Below, one piece after another: positions 1 through 7,464 of a stretch of 31,249 nucleotides of DNA. The translations under genes were made by a program, and so were the position numbers. Source of the DNA: JAFGRR01 sp964563855. GTDB taxonomy: Bacteria > Planctomycetota > Phycisphaerae > UBA1845 > Fen-1342. The first letter of the stretch is position 1; the number at the start of each line of letters is the position of its first letter. The DNA lies in contig CAZLYU010000043.1 of assembly GCA_964563855.1 (NCBI GenBank), forward strand, positions 1 through 31,249. The letters run 5' to 3'. Under the pieces are notes generated by a model. The model ran no database searches. It was not told where the DNA came from and saw only the letters and a list, made by a program, of their open reading frames with translations.

Positions 1-595
1 CCAACCACAACCCGACCTGAAGCCCGCTGGAAAGGAACACGACCGGTCGCCAACCACCCAGCCGCATTCCGCCCCACCGAACGAAGCCGTAGACCATGTT
101 GCTGATCTGCGGGCTCATGCGGATCTCGTACAAGCAGAGCGGTACGTAGACCAGTCCGCCGACGACAATCGCAACAGCCAAGAGACGCTGTCCCGACAGG
201 TCGCCAAAGTAGATCCTCCCTACGAGATAGGGAAGTCCCCAGAGGACGACATTGTTGAAGCTGGCGGAAACGCCGTCGTAGAGGCCGAGTCCGTTGGCGA
301 GCGAACTGAGTACTGAGCAGCAGCACAAGCCGAGAATCGGCAAGTCAATCCAAGACCAACGCACACGGGTGATACGCTCGGGCGCGAACGCAATGGTAGC
401 AAGAAAGACACTACCTGACGTAACCATGTTCTTGTCGATGTCCGGTAGCCCTGGAACGCTGTAGCCGACGTTGGGGAGAAACAGGTAGCCTGCGATGAAA
501 GCGATCGCAGCGGCTAGGCGTGCAGGAAACAGCGAGAACAACACGACAGTAACGAAAGGAAAGCCGAACAGCGCAAGCGGGACGAAGATGGTCAT
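1..595 (-). CDS. Wzy/O-antigen-ligase-like polysaccharide membrane protein, N-terminal part (runs off the left edge)
   Basis: My translation of the minus strand from the ATG at 595 stays open to base 1, giving about 198 residues of a hydrophobic protein that begins MTIFVPLALFGFPFVTVV. Several membrane spans are visible, and a stretch near residues 155-165 reads CLYEIRMSPQISNMVYGF, which resembles the charged loop of O-antigen ligase/polymerase-type proteins in planctomycete polysaccharide clusters. The expected role is joining lipid-linked repeat units at the outer face of the inner membrane. The start overlaps the stop of the upstream glycosyltransferase gene by 4 bases (ATGA), so translation is probably coupled. 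The C-terminal half lies outside the window. The exact role (polymerase or ligase) cannot be decided. Confidence 0.7.
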   Translation of the reverse strand, partial: MTIFVPLALFGFPFVTVVLFSLFPARLAAAIAFIAGYLFLPNVGYSVPGLPDIDKNMVTSGSVFLATIAFAPERITRVRWSWIDLPILGLCCCSVLSSLANGLGLYDGVSASFNNVVLWGLPYLVGRIYFGDLSGQRLLAVAIVVGGLVYVPLCLYEIRMSPQISNMVYGFVRWGGMRLGGWRPVVFLSSGLQVGLWL

Positions 596-1875
596 GGGCG
601 ATCGACGCTTGAAATGGACGCAACACGCTCACCAGCGTGTCGTTCGCGAGACTGTTGTTGACACGTCGCGAGCACATCGCTGTAAAAGCGAAGCGTCTGT
701 GCGGCGATGGCGTGGGGGGCGAATCGGTTGCGGATGCAACTTACTCCGTTGGCCCCGATTTCCGACGCGAGCTGCACGTCACACACCACCCGTGTGATCT
801 GCTGCGCGAGCGCGTCGGCGTCACCCGCACGAAACGTGAGTGCATTGTGTCCGTCGTCGACGATTTCGCGGAGGCCCCCGACCGCGGATGCCACCAATGG
901 AGAACCACTCGCAAGCGCCTCGAGCGCGGCGTTGCCAAACGTTTCGTAACGTGAACAGACAACCGTCACGGCGTGCGTCTGACGCAACGGGGCGATATCA
1001 GCCTGTGCGATTCGTCCGAGCGCGGACACGTGGCCACGCAGGTGCGGACGTCTCGTCATATAGTCTTCGAGAGACGCCGCTTCCGGCAGGCCGTGCTGAG
1101 GTCCGATGAAGGTAAGCGTTGCGTCTGGCAGTTCGCGCAGCACACGCTCGAACGCCTGGAGCAAGATGTCGGCGCCTTTAACCCAGTCAAAGCGACCGAC
1201 GAAGAGAATCGAGTGTCGTCGGGCGAGCTCGGGTCGCCAGTGTTGCTGCTCTGCGGCCGGTTCGATTGGGTTGGGGATCACCGCCGTTGGAATGGAGTGT
1301 TTCTCCAATCCGAAGTATTCGAATGTTCGATTGAGGACATCGTGTGATGGGGCGGTGACTGCTTGCGCGCGCCGGAGCGCCCTACCTTCGCACCGAATGC
1401 GGAACTCGTCCTGCCGCCTCCGCCGACCCTCCGTCGGCCCGGTCAGAAACCAAGGGCCATGCAGCCGCGTGACGATCGGGAATCGCCAACGGGCCCCCAG
1501 ATACCCTCGCCACCCCCACGTCTCCTCCATTTGAACGATTTGCGGCGGATTCTGCGACTCCTGAAGCCGTTGTAGGCCGCGGCGCAGCAACTGCGCCTGC
1601 AGCGATGGGTGCTCCCCGATAAGGCGACCGATCAGCGCACTCGACAATCGGCTGAACCGGTCTTGTGGGATGTCGCGTAGGTAAAGCACGCGCGTGGAAT
1701 GCTCGTCCGCTGACGTTGCACGGCGTCCAGCCAGCATCCAGGTCTCGACGCCAGCGCTTTCGAGCGCCGACTTCATCCGACTCGCATATGTTGCGATGCC
1801 GTTCGCCGCGTCCCCGAGTGGATAGCGAGGCGTGACCAGACACACCCGACGAATGGCGAAGGACCCGAAAGTCAT
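592..1875 (-). CDS. GT4-family glycosyltransferase (GT-B fold)
   Basis: This 427-residue protein is a cytosolic or membrane-associated glycosyltransferase that would add a sugar to the lipid-linked repeat unit. The N-terminal Rossmann half starts with RRVCLVTPRYPLGDAANGI. The C-terminal half holds the usual GT4 signatures: ILFVGRFDWVKGAD at about residues 223-236, with the phosphate-contacting Arg228 and Lys233, and SRYETFGNAALEAL with the E-x7-E pair Glu311/Glu319 that contacts the sugar nucleotide. Length is normal for the family. It overlaps its neighbours by 4 bases on both sides, placing it inside the exopolysaccharide operon. Donor and acceptor cannot be read from sequence. Confidence 0.92.
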   Translation of the reverse strand: MTFGSFAIRRVCLVTPRYPLGDAANGIATYASRMKSALESAGVETWMLAGRRATSADEHSTRVLYLRDIPQDRFSRLSSALIGRLIGEHPSLQAQLLRRGLQRLQESQNPPQIVQMEETWGWRGYLGARWRFPIVTRLHGPWFLTGPTEGRRRRQDEFRIRCEGRALRRAQAVTAPSHDVLNRTFEYFGLEKHSIPTAVIPNPIEPAAEQQHWRPELARRHSILFVGRFDWVKGADILLQAFERVLRELPDATLTFIGPQHGLPEAASLEDYMTRRPHLRGHVSALGRIAQADIAPLRQTHAVTVVCSRYETFGNAALEALASGSPLVASAVGGLREIVDDGHNALTFRAGDADALAQQITRVVCDVQLASEIGANGVSCIRNRFAPHAIAAQTLRFYSDVLATCQQQSRERHAGERVASISSVDRP

Positions 1876-4094
1876 CGTTCAACGTGCGATGCTAGAGATT
1901 TTGACGCTGTGTCGCGATACAAGCAAACCATGTAGGAGATTGCGGTGGTGGTGTAGTAAGCGAGTGCCGCCCAGGTGACGCTCAGGGCGTAGGCTTCCAC
2001 GCCGCCATCTCGAGCGAGGATGAAGACCGCGGCCAAGAAGGTCGCGAGACGCGCCGCCGTCGCGATCGTTCCCAGCATCGGACGTCCGCGGGCCATCAGC
2101 GGCGCATTGAGCGTGTTTGCGGCGAGAGCGAGCGCGGCTGCGACAACCAGCCATCGCAGGGCTTCGCCTGCCGCGCTGTATCGAGGATCGTACAGCAGCT
2201 CGATCACCGTGGTTGCGAGCCATGCCCCAAGGCCGGAAACGCACCCGGCCAGCGTGATTGCGGCAAGGCTCGCCTGCGACATGCGCTTGCGAAACACACG
2301 CGGATCGTCCTGACGCGTGCTCAGCGCTGGAAACAGGACGCCGCCAGTCAACTGGCGCCCGATCCCTGTTACTGGCGCCACCATAGCGACTGCAATCGCG
2401 TACACACCGGCTATTCCCATACCGAGATAGCTGGCGACGAAGAACGCGTCTAGACGAATCGCGAAGAAGCCGAGAATGCTGGAGGCGAAAACGAAGCGGC
2501 CGAACCGTACGAGCTCACTTGCGATTCGTGCGTCGTACACCCACCGGGCTCGATGCGGATCCATCCGGTAAGTGAGCATGAGCCTCAAGAGTTCATTGGT
2601 GATGCCGCCGATGGCCAGGGCCCAAACGTTGCGAAAGACGAGCGCGAGTCCGACGTTGAGCAACAGACCCGAAAGCCCCGAATAGATCAACAACCTGTTG
2701 AGGCGATCTTGCTGTAGCTTGCGGATCCAAATGAACTCAACCGGATTGGCTAGTGAGCGTAACAGCGGCTGTGGTGAGGCGAACAAGATGAGGGCCAGCA
2801 ACGTTCCTCGATCTTCGGTCGGGAAGAACTGGGTGAACGGCCACGCGAACGTCGCAACGAGTATGCTCAGCCCCAAGCCGCGCATCACCCGAAGCGTCCA
2901 GGCCACATTGATGTAGCGTTCCTCACCGCCGCGCTTGTTTTGCACAAGCGCCTGTCGGAAGCCGAAATCCGACAGCATCTCCAACGCGGACATCAACAAG
3001 CCCGCAGTCGCCATCAGCCCAAATGCTTCCGGCACGAGCAGGCGCGTGAGAACGAGAGAGCCAGTCAATTTCAGGGCGTGCTGTGCGGCCGTGCCGCCTA
3101 CGATCCAAACTGCAGCGACGCCGGCAAGCCGCTTGATCGAAGGACGCTGCTGGCCGTGCTCGCTCGGGACCCCCTCAAAACGCTTCGATTCCGGACTAGG
3201 TCGCGGCCCAACGGGACTCGGCCTTTGGGAAAGACTGTGCTCAATCGGGCCCGCGCGGCTAGACAACGCCGGCACACGCGGCAGCACGGTGTCCTCACAT
3301 GTCAGCCGCGGCTCGAACACCACCGCCGCGACAAATCCCCAGCTATCCACAAAGTACCGCCGCCAGAGTCGGCGCGGCTCCTGCGCAACGCGATGCAGCC
3401 ATTCCAGACCGACGCGCTGCATCCACTGCGGCGCGCGGCGAACCTGTCCGGCAACAAAGCTGAAGCTCACGCCGACGCCGATGCTGACCGCCGGCGGATA
3501 TTGGTGCATGTGATCGCGAATCCAGAACTCCTGCTTCGGCGATCCCAATCCGACGAACACGATGTCCGCCGCCGCGTTGCGCACCGCTTCCAGCGCCGCC
3601 CGCGACGCCGTCGCGTCGCGCTCAAATCCCATCGGCGGACAGTGCACACCCGCCACGCATAGCTTCGGATGGCGCTCCATCAAGACTTGACGCGCGCCCT
3701 CCGCCGCTCCCGGGGCCCCGCCGAGGAAGAACACGCGCAGCCCGCGCTCCGCTGCATGGGCGCACAGTTCGGGGAACAAATCCGACCCGGCGACCCGCGC
3801 CTTGAGCGGTGTTCCGCGGACCCGACTCGCCCACACCAGCGGCTGCCCGTCTGCGAGCACCAGGTCCGCTGCGTGCACCAATTGCGCGTACGTCGCGTCG
3901 CGCCGCATGCGCACCACGTGATCGACGTTGGGCGTGACCACCAGCGCCGGCGCCCGCCGCGACACCAACGCATCGATGCGTTCAATCGCTTCCGTCAGCG
4001 TCACATTGTCGATTTCCACCCCGGCGACCCGCACGCGTTCGCTCGACGACGCGGTCGTCAGCCCCGGCTCCTTCGCGGCGGTCTCAAGCGTCAC
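1872..4094 (-). CDS. Fusion: WecG/TagA/CpsF glycosyltransferase + Wzx-like flippase
   Basis: This 740-residue protein joins two activities normally made by separate genes. Residues about 22-250 are a WecG/TagA/CpsF (GT26) transferase: TPNVDH holds Thr54 and Asp58, ADGQP holds Asp82, and VGLGSPKQEFWI (181-192) is the family core. The Thr54-Asp82 spacing of 28 equals that of the catalytic Thr/Asp pair described for TagA, from memory. A Pro/Ser/Arg-rich linker (about 265-320) leads to a polytopic domain (about 325-735) of the MOP/PST flippase type, with SLVLTRLLVPEAFGLMA, typical of Wzx-like proteins, near its start. The expected role is to glycosylate a polyprenyl-linked intermediate and then move it across the inner membrane. 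Translation starts at GTG 4094. The EpsI gene overlaps by 11 bases and the next glycosyltransferase gene by 4. No stop interrupts the junction. Confidence 0.9.
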   Translation of the reverse strand: MTLETAAKEPGLTTASSSERVRVAGVEIDNVTLTEAIERIDALVSRRAPALVVTPNVDHVVRMRRDATYAQLVHAADLVLADGQPLVWASRVRGTPLKARVAGSDLFPELCAHAAERGLRVFFLGGAPGAAEGARQVLMERHPKLCVAGVHCPPMGFERDATASRAALEAVRNAAADIVFVGLGSPKQEFWIRDHMHQYPPAVSIGVGVSFSFVAGQVRRAPQWMQRVGLEWLHRVAQEPRRLWRRYFVDSWGFVAAVVFEPRLTCEDTVLPRVPALSSRAGPIEHSLSQRPSPVGPRPSPESKRFEGVPSEHGQQRPSIKRLAGVAAVWIVGGTAAQHALKLTGSLVLTRLLVPEAFGLMATAGLLMSALEMLSDFGFRQALVQNKRGGEERYINVAWTLRVMRGLGLSILVATFAWPFTQFFPTEDRGTLLALILFASPQPLLRSLANPVEFIWIRKLQQDRLNRLLIYSGLSGLLLNVGLALVFRNVWALAIGGITNELLRLMLTYRMDPHRARWVYDARIASELVRFGRFVFASSILGFFAIRLDAFFVASYLGMGIAGVYAIAVAMVAPVTGIGRQLTGGVLFPALSTRQDDPRVFRKRMSQASLAAITLAGCVSGLGAWLATTVIELLYDPRYSAAGEALRWLVVAAALALAANTLNAPLMARGRPMLGTIATAARLATFLAAVFILARDGGVEAYALSVTWAALAYYTTTAISYMVCLYRDTASKSLASHVER

Positions 4095-4821
4095 TGTCGT
4101 CCGACTCCCAGTAGGGCATACACGCCGCCAACGGTTCGACCAGACGGCCCATCAGGTCGCGCAGCGCCGCCGTCTCCGCAGTGACGCCGCGCGTCGCGAG
4201 CGTCGACAGTTGCACGCGCGTCAGATACGACGCGCGCTCGCCGAGTAACCCGGCCCCGCGTGAGTGCCAACGCGTGAGATCGCTGGGATCCTCCAGAAAG
4301 CGACCGTTGATCACATATGTCGCCAGCACGAGCAGCGGCGGGCCGAAGTTTCGAGCGCGGTCAAAGCGGTACAAGATCGCGTGAACAACGCGTCCATCAT
4401 CGGTGGTGAAGACGATCGAGCGCTGATCCTCCTCCGTCCAACCATTCGCGGCGTAGCACACGTCCGGGCGGTGCCCAAACGTCGACCGCGGTCGTCCTAC
4501 ATAGCCCACAAAGACTCCGACCGAGGTCTCCGTCTCCTCATGCACGTAGCCGCGATTGAGAAACTCGTCGTCAAACCAGCCCACGTTCAGCGATTCGGGG
4601 TCGAACGGAATCTCTCGGCCGCGCCACGGCCCGAGGTCGAGCGGCGTCGACTCCAATGGCTGCTTGAGCTCGGCCGTCTGCGACATCGCTACGCCGATGC
4701 GCTGCAGCAGCGCGCGATGCCCCAATCCGGCCGCAACGAGCAACACCAGCGCGGTCACCAGCATCGCCCACGACAAGCCGCTGCGACGAGTCGATTGCGG
4801 AATGGCGCTGTCATGCGTCAT
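4084..4821 (-). CDS. epsI: EpsI-type exosortase-associated protein
   Basis: This is a 245-residue protein with one N-terminal membrane span (about residues 17-35) and an outward-facing domain. The segment FGHRPDVCYAANGW (115-128) is the conserved His/Pro/Cys signature of the EpsI/DUF3485 family, which is found next to or fused to exosortases. Its biochemical role is not settled. The family travels with exosortase and exopolysaccharide genes. Its start overlaps the exosortase stop by 4 bases (ATGA), and its end overlaps the transferase-flippase gene by 11 bases, so it is in the same transcript. The length and motif fit well. Confidence 0.9.
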   Translation of the reverse strand: MTHDSAIPQSTRRSGLSWAMLVTALVLLVAAGLGHRALLQRIGVAMSQTAELKQPLESTPLDLGPWRGREIPFDPESLNVGWFDDEFLNRGYVHEETETSVGVFVGYVGRPRSTFGHRPDVCYAANGWTEEDQRSIVFTTDDGRVVHAILYRFDRARNFGPPLLVLATYVINGRFLEDPSDLTRWHSRGAGLLGERASYLTRVQLSTLATRGVTAETAALRDLMGRLVEPLAACMPYWESDDSDA

Positions 4822-5732
4822 GCGGTCACCGTCTGGGTCGAGGATCGGGGCGGCGTGGGGTCAGACAACCACTTCATGAGGACCAGCAGGCCACCCAGCA
4901 CGAGCAGTGCCGGCGGCATCATCGCGAAGCCGGCAATGTCATGCACCTGCTGATGCACGAGTTCACTGTCACTGTGCTCGACCGCCAATGCGGTCACGAC
5001 CAGGCGGACGCCGTTAATCGCCACCGCGATCGGGACGCTGCAGGCGACCAGCGTCAGCTTTTGCCAGACGGGTCGATTGACCAGCAACGCCAGCAGCCCC
5101 GCTGTAAACACAAATGCGGTCAGCATACGCAAGCCGCTGCACGCCTCGGCGACAAACACCGCAGCGCCGCTCTCGAGCTGAATCTGATTGCCATCGCGCT
5201 GCACCAGATAGCCCAGCAGCTCGAGCCCGAACACGCCGAGCTTCGTCGCCAGCGTCTGCAGCGGCAGCGAGATCGCGTCGTGGACGCTCTGCGGCGGCGG
5301 CACCATCAGCAGCAGAAAGAGCTGCACCGGCGCCAGGCGGCGCCACACCGTCCACCCAAACAGGAACGCGATCATGCCGCTGATCGCAATGACCAGCGAC
5401 AACCGCTCGATCGACGCGTACGCGTAATAGATGCTCACGAAACGCAGCAACTGGCTGAATGCCACCAGCACCAGCCCGCTCCAGTCGCCACGCCATCGAA
5501 GCCGCGACAACTCACGGCGCCGGAGCCAGATCAGGTAGCCGGCAGCCAACGGCGTGAGCGCGCCGACCGAGTAGTCGTCGTTCGTGCTCCAAAACGCGAC
5601 GAGTTCGCTCAACGTGGGCCAGTAGCTCCACACCAACGTCAGCAAGACGAGCACCAGCGCGCCCGCTTCATGCCAGGAACGTTGGCTGGTTTGAACGCTG
5701 GCCGGCTCAGCAGCAATCACAGATGACTTCAC
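4818..5732 (-). CDS. xrt: Exosortase (PEP-CTERM processing membrane transpeptidase)
   Basis: This is a 304-residue polytopic inner-membrane protein with roughly eight hydrophobic segments between residues 23 and 290. The catalytic residues of the exosortase/archaeosortase family are all present: Cys198 in VAEACSGLRML, Arg243 in INGVRLV and His264 in VHDIAGF. The enzyme is expected to recognise and cut the C-terminal PEP motif and transmembrane anchor of exported proteins. Three PEP-CTERM proteins are encoded at the other end of the window and are plausible substrates. Translation starts at GTG 5732, overlapping the sugar transferase stop by 4 bases. It is followed at once by the EpsI-type gene, the usual pairing. 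The exosortase subtype cannot be fixed without a profile search. Confidence 0.94.
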   Translation of the reverse strand: MKSSVIAAEPASVQTSQRSWHEAGALVLVLLTLVWSYWPTLSELVAFWSTNDDYSVGALTPLAAGYLIWLRRRELSRLRWRGDWSGLVLVAFSQLLRFVSIYYAYASIERLSLVIAISGMIAFLFGWTVWRRLAPVQLFLLLMVPPPQSVHDAISLPLQTLATKLGVFGLELLGYLVQRDGNQIQLESGAAVFVAEACSGLRMLTAFVFTAGLLALLVNRPVWQKLTLVACSVPIAVAINGVRLVVTALAVEHSDSELVHQQVHDIAGFAMMPPALLVLGGLLVLMKWLSDPTPPRSSTQTVTA

Positions 5733-7462
5733 GTAACCTCCCCGCGAACGGCTGACGGGCTCACAAACGCCGCCTGGCGACGAACGCCCCGCGCGAAAGA
5801 CGATCGACCGCTGCGATCAGGCCCGCTTTCGTTCGGCAACATCCACCGCAACGGAACCGGCCAGCGCCCGCCGGCCGTCAGGATCGTTGCGACGAAGATC
5901 CGCAGATCGAGCCACAGCGACGCATTGTTCGCATAGAGCATGTCGAAGTAAACCCACTGGTGGAAGTCGCCTCGGTCGCGATCGTGACGGCAGACTTGCC
6001 ACAACCCCGTAATACCGGGGCGCACGCTCAGACGGGCGCGCCGCCACGGAACACAAATCTGATTCTCACGGAATGGCGACGGGCGCGGGCCGATCAGGCT
6101 CATCTCGCCCACCAGCACGTTCCAAAGCTGGGGAAGTTCATCGAAGTTGGTGCGTCTCAGCACACGACCCACCAGTGTGATGCGCGGATCACGATTCATC
6201 TTGAACTGCGGTCCGTCGACGTTGCTCTGCTCGTACAGCTTACGCTGCATCGCGTGTGCGTCTTTGACCATGGTGCGAAACTTCCAGCACTTGAACAGCT
6301 CACCGTTCAGGCCTTCGCGCTCATGTCCAAAGAAAATCGGGCCGCGCGAGGTCGCCTTGACCAAGAGCGCGATGCACGCCATCGGAACTGCCAGAATCGC
6401 CAACCCGATCGCCGCCAGCGCGCCGTCCACAACCGCCTTGACGTTCAAATAGCGACGGCGCGCCGCGTCCGGGCGATGGGCGTACGCGCCGGGAACGGCC
6501 TCTTCGCCGACCGGCGCCTCACCGTCGATCGCGGTCGTCTGATCAGCGTGAGTGACCACCGCCTCGACACGCACATCTTCCGCGGTCGCGGCGCCGGCTG
6601 TCAGCACACACCGCACGACCAGCGCGCCCGGCGCCACCGAGCTATTGCGACCCAGCACCGTCGGGCCAACCACCACCGCCTTCGCTCCCACCCGTGCTCC
6701 CGACTGCAGCACCACGCGCCCGCTCAGCCGAGCAGTCGGCGCGACGTCAACGTCGGCCCCGCGATCGTCCACCGCTCCGCGCTGGTCGGCCAGCAGATGG
6801 GCGTTGAGGTCGAGCAAGCCGCGTCGCTCACGCAAATCGAATACGTGCTCATGACTCACCACGTCGCGCGATGGCGTGTCACGCAGCGCCAATTGCTGCC
6901 GCCACTTCGTTGGCGACGAAAGGTCCGGACGCGGCGTATTGGCGGCGAACACCGCCGTAAACGCCGACGCGCCAACCCCGCGCAGCTTCAACTCCGTCAC
7001 GCCTTCGTAATAGCGTTGCACCCGACGAACGCGACCGTCGGCGTCGCGCACGATCCGTTCGTGCACCAGCCCGTCGCTGGGGTTCATGAAGACCTGATGC
7101 ACTGGAAAGTGGCTGCTGACCACTTCGCTGACCAACGCGCCGACCCGCAGGCCGCTCGCCGGCCAGAAGTGCGGATCCACCAGCACCACCACGTCAGACG
7201 GTTCACCTGCCGCCAGCTTGTTCGGCAGCGCTGTGAGCGGAATGACTTCCGCCTCGGGCGCGCATGACTTGACCGCGTCCCGATAGCTTTCGTCGATCGT
7301 GAACTCCGGCGCGATCAGCAGTTGATAGCCGCCGTCCAGCTCGTGTCGCACATGGCTCAGCAGTGTCTGGGTGGTCACCGGCGCCAGCAGCAGCGAGCAC
7401 GCCGGCGTCGAACAGCCCAGAAAGGCGGGTTGCGAATCGAGGACAACGACCGACGTCAGCAT
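5729..7462 (-). CDS. Polyprenyl-phosphate sugar-1-phosphate transferase with degenerate nucleotidyltransferase/hexapeptide N-terminus
   Basis: The C-terminal part of this 577-residue protein (about 338-530) is a bacterial sugar transferase that starts repeat-unit synthesis by moving a sugar-phosphate from a nucleotide sugar to undecaprenyl phosphate. Visible motifs are one membrane span (about 343-368), WKFRTM (393-398), FDELPQLWNVL (440-450), IGPRP (457-461) and RPGITGLWQV (481-490). The N-terminal part is unusual: instead of transmembrane segments there is an alpha/beta region (1-215) followed by hexapeptide-like turns (about 240-305). This layout resembles the separate protein encoded at 9699-10694. 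Hence the priming enzyme seems fused to a nonstandard nucleotidyltransferase-like domain. The ATG at 7462 lies 2 bases after the tyrosine-kinase stop. Confidence 0.9.
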   Translation of the reverse strand: MLTSVVVLDSQPAFLGCSTPACSLLLAPVTTQTLLSHVRHELDGGYQLLIAPEFTIDESYRDAVKSCAPEAEVIPLTALPNKLAAGEPSDVVVLVDPHFWPASGLRVGALVSEVVSSHFPVHQVFMNPSDGLVHERIVRDADGRVRRVQRYYEGVTELKLRGVGASAFTAVFAANTPRPDLSSPTKWRQQLALRDTPSRDVVSHEHVFDLRERRGLLDLNAHLLADQRGAVDDRGADVDVAPTARLSGRVVLQSGARVGAKAVVVGPTVLGRNSSVAPGALVVRCVLTAGAATAEDVRVEAVVTHADQTTAIDGEAPVGEEAVPGAYAHRPDAARRRYLNVKAVVDGALAAIGLAILAVPMACIALLVKATSRGPIFFGHEREGLNGELFKCWKFRTMVKDAHAMQRKLYEQSNVDGPQFKMNRDPRITLVGRVLRRTNFDELPQLWNVLVGEMSLIGPRPSPFRENQICVPWRRARLSVRPGITGLWQVCRHDRDRGDFHQWVYFDMLYANNASLWLDLRIFVATILTAGGRWPVPLRWMLPNESGPDRSGRSSFARGVRRQAAFVSPSAVRGEVT

Positions 7463-7464
7463 CG

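Noticed and set aside
5960..7267. Long plus-strand frame of 435 codons
   Set aside because: It is antisense to the sugar transferase gene and rich in Arg, His and Gln, as expected for a shadow frame in GC-rich DNA.
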